From: BACL27 sp964203235
GTDB lineage: Bacteria > Actinomycetota > Acidimicrobiia > Acidimicrobiales > Ilumatobacteraceae
Direction: 5' to 3'
Assembly: GCA_964203235.1 (NCBI GenBank)
Contig: CAXNLE010000001.1
Location: forward strand, 1,121,742-1,185,741
DNA: 64,000 bases
Part shown: positions 57,440-64,000 of the stretch, piece by piece
Position numbering within the stretch: position 1 is the first letter of the stretch
Layout: each line of letters opens with the position of its first letter
Program-made: the position numbers and the translations under genes
Notes under the pieces: model-generated
Told to the model about the DNA's origin: nothing
Databases searched by the model: none
What the model saw: the letters and a program-made list of their open reading frames with translations, nothing else

Positions 57440-58869
57440 CCACTGATCACAACGGGTCTTTAGTCAATGGCGCGTGGTTAACGAAAGGTAATGTTTTCAA
57501 AAACATCAATCCAGCTAAGCCACTCGAAATCATTGGAGATTTTTTAACAGCAAGCGATACAGCTATTGCAGATGCATTTACAGCTGCAGAACGAGCTTTG
57601 AAGAGTTGGCGCCAAACTCCAGCTCCAGTGCGAAGCGATTATCTTTTGAAGATCGCCGAAAGAATTGAAATTCGTGCAGATCGAATCGGCCACGATATGG
57701 CACTAGAAGAAGGTAAGACATACGCAGAGGCCAAGGGTGAGGCATCGGGCTCGGCTGCACAATTTCGATTTGCGGCCGCAATGGCACTTCAACCAGACGG
57801 CGCAACAGTTCAAGCGCGCGATCTAAAGACTGCGTTACTGATGTCTCGTGTTGAACCACTTGGCGTCGTGGTGTGCATTACTCCTTGGAACTTCCCGATC
57901 TCAATACCAGCATGGAAAATTGCCCATGCTATTGCCTTTGGAAATACTGTCGTATGGAAACCAGCAGAACTCACCCCGTTGACTTCTATCCACCTCGCAG
58001 AAGCAATTGAAGAGGCTGGGCTTCCTGCTGGAGTTGTGAACATGCTGCTCGGACACGGTTCCGAGATTGGACAAAAGGTGTTGAGCGATTCGCGCATTGC
58101 TGGTTTGTCGTTTACTGGGTCAAATACCGTTGGTCGTCAACTTGGTGTGGCCATGGCCGAAAGAGGAATACCAACTCAACTTGAGCTCGGCGGTAGTAAT
58201 TCGTCAATAATTTTAAGTGATGCAAACCTTGACATTGCTTCTAGAGAAATTGCAAATGGCGCATATCTTTCTGCTGGTCAAAAATGCACTGCGACAACTC
58301 GAGTAATTGTCGAGTCAAAAGTTTGTAGTGAAGTTATAGACCGTCTGCAAGTTTTTGCTTCAACCTGGAAAGTTGGAGACCCATTTGACAGTGATTCAGT
58401 CTTGGGACCAGTTGCTTCACTGAGCCAGTTTGACAGGCTGGTTGAACGCCTAGCCCCAATCAAAGATTTTCAGGTAGTTGCCGCAAAAGAAATGAATCCA
58501 GACAACGGATACTTTATCAATCCGCGTTTGTACAAAGGATTAGATCAGAGTAATAATATTTTCGCCACAGAAATTTTCGGTCCGGTGATTTGCATAATTG
58601 AAGCAGAAAATTACGAAGACTGTCTTCAAGTAGCAAATAATACAGAATTTGGTCTGAGTTCATCGATCTTCACGACGGACATGGACAAGGCATTAAATTT
58701 TTCATCTGAATCTGAATCTGGTGTAGTCAAGATCAATAAGTCAACGACAGGCAATGAGATTCATGTTCCGTTCGGTGGCCACAAGCAGAGCGGCTCTGGT
58801 ACATCAGAAATGGGTTGGGCTGCCAAAGAGTTTTTCACTCGTTGGAAGACTGTATATTTTGGCAAATAA
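57436..58869 (+). CDS. NAD(P)-dependent aldehyde dehydrogenase of the catabolic island
   Basis: A 477-residue ALDH: ITPWNFPISIPAWKIAHAIAFGNTVVWKPAELTPLT, TGSNTVGRQL, ELGGSNSSIIL (general base) and SAGQKCTATTRVIV (Cys nucleophile), EIFGPVICI. Closest in look to 2-oxoglutarate-semialdehyde / succinate-semialdehyde dehydrogenases. Translationally coupled to the 2-oxoacid decarboxylase, so it most likely oxidises that enzyme's aldehyde product. It converges on the amidase gene. Confidence 0.92.
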   Translation: MTTDHNGSLVNGAWLTKGNVFKNINPAKPLEIIGDFLTASDTAIADAFTAAERALKSWRQTPAPVRSDYLLKIAERIEIRADRIGHDMALEEGKTYAEAKGEASGSAAQFRFAAAMALQPDGATVQARDLKTALLMSRVEPLGVVVCITPWNFPISIPAWKIAHAIAFGNTVVWKPAELTPLTSIHLAEAIEEAGLPAGVVNMLLGHGSEIGQKVLSDSRIAGLSFTGSNTVGRQLGVAMAERGIPTQLELGGSNSSIILSDANLDIASREIANGAYLSAGQKCTATTRVIVESKVCSEVIDRLQVFASTWKVGDPFDSDSVLGPVASLSQFDRLVERLAPIKDFQVVAAKEMNPDNGYFINPRLYKGLDQSNNIFATEIFGPVICIIEAENYEDCLQVANNTEFGLSSSIFTTDMDKALNFSSESESGVVKINKSTTGNEIHVPFGGHKQSGSGTSEMGWAAKEFFTRWKTVYFGK

Positions 58870-58882
58870 GCCAAAACCTTAT

Positions 58883-60286
58883 TTAAACCAATTCTGGCCA
58901 ATCTGAGTTCCACATTTTTTCATTCTCAAAGAACTCTGATGCACCGAGAACTTGACCGTCTTGGCCGTAATGTCCAACCACTTGCAATCCCATCGGCATT
59001 TTAGATTCTTTAAAAAACCCAACCGGAATTGATGCGACCGGCAATCTTGAAATGTTGTACATTGCTAAATTGTTTGAATCGCGATCAGAAATTCTTCCTA
59101 ACGGGTCAATGATTGCTGCTGGCGGGACACACTGCATTATTAATATGTCGATATTATTTTCAACAAGCCAGTCCGCCATCTTTAGTCGATACTTAGCATC
59201 ATGTATCTGCGCTCGGCGATAATCAACTGCTGACAAACTCACAGCGTCTGAATAAACTTTAAGTGCATAATCGGTTAGTTCAGATCCGTGTTTTTCGAGA
59301 AAGTCGTCACCCAACATGGCTTGCGAAGCTGCGAGGTGATCACCTCCGTAGGGCCAAGTATCTTGAGATGAACGCAATGGTGAATACGCGGGTGGCTCAT
59401 CAACGAACTTAACCGCAACACCATTATTTTTTAACAAGTCATGTGCTAAGCGCAAAGCCTCCATGACATCATGTCCCTCCGCGAAAGCAACTTCAGAGTT
59501 AACGACACCGATTCTCAAGTTTTTCACATTCACTGAATCAAGATTTGAGTTGATCGCATAAGGCATCAAAGACTCTGGATCTCTACTGTCGTATCCACCA
59601 ATTACATTCATCATCAATACAGCATCAGCCAGAGTGCGAGTCATTGGACCGTTATGAGATCTCCCTACTGCGGCGCGCCAAGTTTGAACTGTAGGAATTC
59701 GTTGAAAGGATGGCTTGAAACCAAAAATTCCGTTTTGTGCACTTGGACCTCGAATTGAACCACCGGAATCAGTGCCAATCGAAATGGGGCCAAGTCCAGT
59801 TGCTACTGCGATTGCCGACCCGCCGCTTGAGCCGCCACAAGTGCGATCCAAATTCCATGGATTGCGTCCCGAATCTCGCAATCTATTTGCCGTTTCAGAA
59901 CGGAGAGCAAACTCAGGCAAATTCGTTTTTCCGAAAATCACTGCTCCACTTTTTCTTAAACGCTGAGCTATTAGACCATCAGGCTGCCGATTGTCTCGAT
60001 AAACAACTGAACCGTACGTAGTTTTCATCCCGGCAACTTCAATGCTGTCTTTAACTGACACAGGGACACCACACAATTGCCCAATCGGCTCGCCTTTAGC
60101 CCACTGTGCTTCGGCTGTCTTAGCCGCAACCATCGCACCATCAAAGTCAGTATCAAGAAATGCATTAGTCCTGATATCAATATCAGGAAACGCCAAAATC
60201 AGCGCATCTAAAACCTCTACCGGCGAGAGTTCTTTAGAACGAAACTTCTTAAGCAACTGATTTGCTGACAATCGTAAAACAGACAT
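58883..60286 (-). CDS. amidase-signature-family hydrolase
   Basis: A 467-residue amidase with the Ser-cisSer-Lys triad: Lys in CGVPVSVKDSIEVAGMK, cis-Ser in TCGGSSGGSAIAVATGLGPISIGTDSGGSIRGPS, Ser nucleophile in that last segment. These enzymes hydrolyse C-N bonds of amides. It ends the reverse operon with the LLM oxygenase and the transporter. An amide is the likely product of flavin-dependent ring opening, so the order fits. A GatA role is unlikely: no gatB/gatC nearby and the length fits stand-alone amidases. Confidence 0.9.
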   Translation of the reverse strand: MSVLRLSANQLLKKFRSKELSPVEVLDALILAFPDIDIRTNAFLDTDFDGAMVAAKTAEAQWAKGEPIGQLCGVPVSVKDSIEVAGMKTTYGSVVYRDNRQPDGLIAQRLRKSGAVIFGKTNLPEFALRSETANRLRDSGRNPWNLDRTCGGSSGGSAIAVATGLGPISIGTDSGGSIRGPSAQNGIFGFKPSFQRIPTVQTWRAAVGRSHNGPMTRTLADAVLMMNVIGGYDSRDPESLMPYAINSNLDSVNVKNLRIGVVNSEVAFAEGHDVMEALRLAHDLLKNNGVAVKFVDEPPAYSPLRSSQDTWPYGGDHLAASQAMLGDDFLEKHGSELTDYALKVYSDAVSLSAVDYRRAQIHDAKYRLKMADWLVENNIDILIMQCVPPAAIIDPLGRISDRDSNNLAMYNISRLPVASIPVGFFKESKMPMGLQVVGHYGQDGQVLGASEFFENEKMWNSDWPELV

Positions 60287-60344
60287 TTCTTAACCTCTTA
60301 TCTTTTGAGTTTTTAGTTGAAAGTTTAAAATTGAAATCATCTCG

Positions 60345-61211
60345 CTACTGCCTCAACCTCTCAGCAACAATTTTGATGCCTTCCACAGATTCGAAACTTG
60401 GTACTGCATACAAAAGTATGTGTGATGCGCCAGCCTTAATATAAGAATTAGCAAGATTGGTTGGTCCGTCTAGGTCACTTGGGTTCACTTGCACTTGTAC
60501 TGAGGCTCGAGGCAATCTGCGATCAATAGAAAGCTCTTTGCTACGAGAACCAAGCTTGCTGTATTTTTGCGAAAACTCTTCTGGTGTGCCATTTGAGTAG
60601 TTCCAAAAGTCGGCATGCTCTGCAATTACTTTAAACATTCGTACCTCACCTTTGCCGCCTATAAAAAATGGGATCTCACGATTGATAGGTGCCGGATTAT
60701 TTTTAGCATTTTCTATTTTTACAAAATTTCCGCTATAGCTAACACTTTGGTCAGTAGAAAACAGCAACTTCAACGCCTCGCAAGATTCAGCCAAGATTGC
60801 GATTCGATCAGACAAAGACGGAAATTGAATGCCAAATGCTTTGGCTTCATTAGCGTTGTTGCCGGCGCCTAAACCGAGATCAACTCTGCCACCCGTAATG
60901 TTGTCAATAGTCGAAACTATTTTGGCCAATACACCAAGTGGGCGATATTGAAGACATGACACCATCAAACCAAGCCTCACATTAGAAGTAATAGACGCAA
61001 TAGCTGACAATAGGCTCCAACCTTCGAAAATTGGCTGTGAGCTCTCACTTCCGTTCGGCCCTGTACGCACTGACTCAAGGTGATCGAAAAACCAAACTCC
61101 TTCAAATAACTTTGAAGAATCAATGTCAACTGAGGCATCTCGTACATCAACCCAGCTTCTTCCTTGGGGTGAAAACTTTGCGTCAATTCGCAAACCGGTA
61201 ACTTCAGTCAT
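60345..61211 (-). CDS. LLM-class flavin-dependent oxidoreductase
   Basis: A 288-residue luciferase-like TIM-barrel protein: WFFDHLESVRTG, LLSAIASITSNVRLGLMVSCLQYRPLGVLAKIVSTIDNITGGRVDLGLGAGNNANEAKAFG. The latter is the hallmark of the F420/FMN LLM superfamily. RutA and pyridine ring-opening enzymes belong to this class; in an actinobacterium either FMN or F420 may be the cofactor. It follows the transporter by 19 nt. Confidence 0.9.
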   Translation of the reverse strand: MTEVTGLRIDAKFSPQGRSWVDVRDASVDIDSSKLFEGVWFFDHLESVRTGPNGSESSQPIFEGWSLLSAIASITSNVRLGLMVSCLQYRPLGVLAKIVSTIDNITGGRVDLGLGAGNNANEAKAFGIQFPSLSDRIAILAESCEALKLLFSTDQSVSYSGNFVKIENAKNNPAPINREIPFFIGGKGEVRMFKVIAEHADFWNYSNGTPEEFSQKYSKLGSRSKELSIDRRLPRASVQVQVNPSDLDGPTNLANSYIKAGASHILLYAVPSFESVEGIKIVAERLRQ

Positions 61212-61230
61212 AGACGCAACTCCCCACTAA

Positions 61231-62430
61231 TCAGCTCGCTATATGTTTCAATTTGCGAACCAAAAAAATACCCGGAATCACTGCGGCAATGGCAAAAACT
61301 CGAGACGCAATAGGCCATCCGAACGAACTTGAAAGCCCACCAGCAACTAATCCTGTCGCGGGTCGTGAGCCAAGTAGTGCCATACTATGCAGAGAAATTG
61401 AACGTCCCCGGTTTGATTGGGTTGATACTTTATGAATAAAAGCAGTCGCAATATTGAATGCCACTGAGTTGCACGCACCTATAACAATCGCCATGATGAT
61501 TGCCTGGTAAAAGTTTGTTGAAAACGAATAAATAAATATTGAAAGTCCAAAAAATAGAGAACCAACTCTAAACATAACTAACTCATTTATGTTTTTACCA
61601 ATTACCAAGATCAACAAGATACCCAATATCCCACCGAGCGCCTGCGCTGAAATCAAATAACCTGCACCACTCGCCGAAGATAACAAGTCGCTGGCCACTT
61701 GCGGTGCAAGTATTCTCACTCCACCTTCAATCGCCACGCTGCCTAGGGCTATTGACAAGAGTAAAACGGTCAGCGTTTTAGTGCGTGTGCCATCGTCTGC
61801 AATCTTCTTCTTGATTTTCGCACGTGGAATATCAAGCTTTTTAAAAGTCACAGACATTGAATACACCATAGGAATATAAAGTAATGCTGCAGAAAACAAC
61901 GCCGTAGTGGCGCCGAATTTAAAAAGAATCAAACTGGCCAGCACAGGCCCGATGAGTTGCGCAATCGAATATTGGGCGGTGTTAACAGATACTGCACTTG
62001 TCAAATTACTTTCTTCGACGATGTTATAGATCAGTGACTGAATAGCTGGCTTACAAAGTGAATACGAAATGCTCTCCACAAGTGCAGCAAAACAAATTGC
62101 AAAAACAGTCAACTCGCTATTAATAGCCCACAGCCCTAACACGATAAATATCATCGCTGAAATCGTTTGAAACAATGCGGCAACTTTTCGCTTATCAAAA
62201 TAGTCAGCTAAATACCCGCCACCGTAAGAAAACACCAAAACTGGACCATAAGAAACCAATCCGAGTAAGCCAAGTACGCGCGGATCTTTTGTTAACCCAA
62301 AAACTAAAATTGGACCAAGCGTACGCCAAAACCACATGCCTGAAGTAGCTGAAAGATGCGACAACCAATAGGTTCGAAAATTTGATTCACGTAGTACTTC
62401 TGGAACTAATGCGCCAAAGAGCCTCGGCAT
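61231..62430 (-). CDS. MFS transporter of the catabolic island
   Basis: A 399-residue protein with about 12 hydrophobic spans; the loop after span 2 reads GGYLADYFDKRKVA (motif A). The central loop (FKKLDIPRAKIKKKIADDG) is Lys-rich. Fits an MFS_3/EntS-like carrier. The start overlaps the RidA-type gene's stop as TAATG. In this operon it could import the substrate or export a product. Confidence 0.87.
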   Translation of the reverse strand: MPRLFGALVPEVLRESNFRTYWLSHLSATSGMWFWRTLGPILVFGLTKDPRVLGLLGLVSYGPVLVFSYGGGYLADYFDKRKVAALFQTISAMIFIVLGLWAINSELTVFAICFAALVESISYSLCKPAIQSLIYNIVEESNLTSAVSVNTAQYSIAQLIGPVLASLILFKFGATTALFSAALLYIPMVYSMSVTFKKLDIPRAKIKKKIADDGTRTKTLTVLLLSIALGSVAIEGGVRILAPQVASDLLSSASGAGYLISAQALGGILGILLILVIGKNINELVMFRVGSLFFGLSIFIYSFSTNFYQAIIMAIVIGACNSVAFNIATAFIHKVSTQSNRGRSISLHSMALLGSRPATGLVAGGLSSSFGWPIASRVFAIAAVIPGIFLVRKLKHIAS

Positions 62431-63584
62431 TAGGCAATTGCTACAACTGCCGAAATATCTATCTGCAGACCCTCTGGAAGATCAGATCCATGCCATACAA
62501 CCGGCGGAACAATGCTTCCATCAAAGGCTTTTAACAACAATTTTTCAACCACTGGCCTTGCGTATGGACTTGCAAGAAATATGTCCAAACGAACAATGTC
62601 ATCTGGGTCCACGCTTGATCCAAGATTACTGACACGTTGTTTTAAGACTTTTAAACCTTGTTCAAATTGGCCATCAATAGTGCTGGGCAAAACAGATTCA
62701 ATAAGATTTCCTGAATCCATCAAACATGTCGAAATAAATCCAAATCCACTTGAAATAACAGACAGATTTGTTTTACTAAGATCAGAGTCTTTTGTAATAC
62801 CTTGCGACACACAAGAGGCAATGGCACTAATTTCAATATCGGTGCTACCACCAAGCGGACATGCAAACGCATTTATAGAAAAACGTCCACCTGTGTTTTT
62901 CATATATGCGTCCATACGCTTGCGAAACAACACTGCATCCTGCGGGCTCCGCAAGAAGGCATCAATGCGCACTAAGTCTTTGCCGGACAATCCTGCAGCT
63001 GCGAGGTGAAAATCAATATTGGCCATTGATCTATCGATGTGCATTTCAGTATGTTCGATTAAACCGTCTGAGCAAGATGTGCCATCGGAAAGAAGAACCT
63101 CGCCACGAACACCAATTATGAAAACAAAGTCAGCGGCGCGAGTTACTCGCGATGCGCGACCCGAATTTGGTCCAGGTGAAATTAGCTCACGAGCAACAGT
63201 TGGCATCGCCGCCACAACTCCAACCGTGATCATATTTTGGCGAATCATCTTGCCTTGATACCCTTGACTCACTGCTGTTGTTGGTAGCCCAAAGTGATTG
63301 GGCCACAATGCCATGCGTTGCAATCTCCAATCTTGACTTGCTGTCGCATGCTCAATGCGAACGGGTGCGGAACCCGAAACTCCACACTCCTCAAGACGGC
63401 GAACTACTTCTGAATACGCATTTGCTGCCTGTGCTGGTCCTTTGCTGAAAGCTTCTTCATCGAGATCAAACGTCCCTACTTTATAAACACCATCCACAGA
63501 TGAGAGCCACAAAAAATCGTGAGCTCGAACAACTGAAGCAAACTTCGGATTGTTTGACTCTAAAAGTAAAACTTCACGCAACAT
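62430..63584 (-). CDS. protein of three RidA/YjgF-like modules
   Basis: A 384-residue protein in which a RidA-like unit appears to occur three times (about 1-125, 135-265 and 280-384). Each has a strand-rich start, a QA..N(Ayse)/hidrSmaNidfhLaaAGl segment and an R.DaFL/RLDIFLASP strand. RidA proteins hydrolyse reactive enamines/imines, and RutC in the Rut pathway is a RidA protein. Triple-module members are unusual; single RidA trimers have 130 residues, so three fused units may form an internal trimer. The ATG follows the ABM gene stop directly (TAAATG). Confidence 0.72.
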   Translation of the reverse strand: MLREVLLLESNNPKFASVVRAHDFLWLSSVDGVYKVGTFDLDEEAFSKGPAQAANAYSEVVRRLEECGVSGSAPVRIEHATASQDWRLQRMALWPNHFGLPTTAVSQGYQGKMIRQNMITVGVVAAMPTVARELISPGPNSGRASRVTRAADFVFIIGVRGEVLLSDGTSCSDGLIEHTEMHIDRSMANIDFHLAAAGLSGKDLVRIDAFLRSPQDAVLFRKRMDAYMKNTGGRFSINAFACPLGGSTDIEISAIASCVSQGITKDSDLSKTNLSVISSGFGFISTCLMDSGNLIESVLPSTIDGQFEQGLKVLKQRVSNLGSSVDPDDIVRLDIFLASPYARPVVEKLLLKAFDGSIVPPVVWHGSDLPEGLQIDISAVVAIA

Positions 63585-63896
63585 TTAGTCACCTAATTTG
63601 GTGCGAAGGCTTACACAGTCATAAATCTGAGTGTTCGGTGATCCTACATATGGTGACTCTGTACCGGCATGAACATTTGATTTTCGATTCTCTTCTTGCC
63701 AATTCGTGTAGTCGGAAAAGTCGCGCCATTGGGTAACCGTTGAAAGAAAATTGGACCCATCTCTAGGCACAACAATAATTCTTGAGACGAACCCTTCTGC
63801 TTCAGCCATGCGCGCACCGTTTGAGTCGATACGTGCTTTTGCTTCTTCCATTCGACCCGATTGAATTTCGTGTGAAACGATTACAACAGTAACCAT
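63585..63896 (-). CDS. antibiotic biosynthesis monooxygenase (ABM)-domain protein
   Basis: A 103-residue dimeric alpha/beta barrel protein: VTVVIVSHEIQSGRMEEAKARIDSNG, EGFVSRIIVVPRDGSNFLSTVTQWRDFSDYTNW. ABM proteins are cofactor-free quinol or polyketide oxygenases or heme-degrading enzymes; the substrate here is not clear. It begins the visible reverse operon, though the gene upstream ends 6 nt before it. Confidence 0.8.
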   Translation of the reverse strand: MVTVVIVSHEIQSGRMEEAKARIDSNGARMAEAEGFVSRIIVVPRDGSNFLSTVTQWRDFSDYTNWQEENRKSNVHAGTESPYVGSPNTQIYDCVSLRTKLGD

Positions 63897-63902
63897 TGGC
63901 TA

Positions 63903-64000
63903 TTAACTCGCTTTCGCGTGAATTATTGGTTTCGACCTAATTAACCCTGGCGGATCCTTCAATTCAAAAAACTTTGCAACACGACCGTAAACAGCGTCGA
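63903..64000 (-). CDS. C-terminus of an unidentified protein (gene continues beyond window)
   Basis: The minus-strand frame ending in TAA at 63903-63905 reads DAVYGRVAKFFELKDPPG and onward for 31 visible residues, open to the window edge. It ends 6 nt before the ABM start, so it is probably the preceding gene of the same operon. The tail alone does not identify the family. Confidence 0.5.
   Translation of the reverse strand, partial: DAVYGRVAKFFELKDPPGLIRSKPIIHAKAS

Noticed and set aside
1..64000. CRISPR arrays, rRNA operons and intact insertion sequences
   Set aside because: I looked for regular spaced repeats, rRNA core sequences and transposase motifs and saw none.

Overview
The window looks like a chromosomal segment of a moderate-GC actinobacterium, most likely a free-living Acidimicrobiia-type lineage (Ilumatobacter / CL500-29-like); this assignment is inference. 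Supporting signs are a BldD-type regulator with the c-di-GMP motif, an Rv2466c-like DsbA-fold protein, an Rv2191-like exonuclease/GIY-YIG fusion, a form I aerobic CO dehydrogenase, Thr-rich tails on exported proteins, and several genes whose -10 box sits about 6 nt before the start codon (leaderless transcripts).

Layout. 1-5450: core metabolism (quinone oxidoreductase, NADP isocitrate dehydrogenase, acyl-CoA dehydrogenase, FkbM methyltransferase, alkylsulfatase-like hydrolase). 5456-6860: a small island-like patch with tRNA-Val, a 27-nt piece resembling a tmRNA 3' end, an orphan membrane protein and a degenerate second copy of the tRNA. 6895-16956: a PanB-like protein lacking the usual metal ligands, then the stress/translation block hemW-bldD-rsmE-dnaJ-hrcA, photolyase, an MFS exporter, lepA and rpsT. 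16960-21306: holA-comEC and comEA (DNA uptake) and a thioredoxin-TPR chaperone. 21384-25054: phosphotransferase, PAC2 protein, class II HDAC-like hydrolase, DsbA-fold protein. 25080-31755: rimP-nusA-infB with a leader hairpin that looks like an attenuator, divergent from proS. 31773-35879: manA, an SGNH hydrolase, pepA and a PduO-type adenosyltransferase. 35886-40843: a cluster of toxin-antitoxin-like pairs (HepT/HTH-MntA, a small toxin/antitoxin pair, a nucleotidyltransferase pair) interleaved with a TauD dioxygenase and an aldehyde dehydrogenase.

42607-55316 is a complete aerobic carbon monoxide oxidation locus. The forward arm carries an XdhC-like maturation factor, a small acidic protein, a MoxR ATPase (CoxD), a VWA protein (CoxE) and two unknowns. 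The reverse arm carries coxM-coxS-coxL (with the form I AYRCSFR active-site signature), an XdhC-YHS fusion, coxG, and then six unknown membrane proteins in tight order. Five of these are short single-span proteins and the last is a 526-residue protein made of two tandem copies of one unit. This membrane block beside CoxG is one of the two best candidates for an undescribed system.

55561-64000 is a catabolic island: two convergent operons plus a divergent nitroreductase. The forward operon encodes a two-subunit ThDP 2-oxoacid decarboxylase and an aldehyde dehydrogenase. The reverse operon encodes an ABM monooxygenase, a triple-RidA protein, an MFS transporter, an LLM flavin monooxygenase and an amidase. 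The parts list resembles Rut-type or pyridine-type flavin-dependent ring opening followed by amide hydrolysis, imine clean-up and aldehyde oxidation. The substrate cannot be read from sequence. A 20-bp inverted repeat pair lies in the divergent promoter region.
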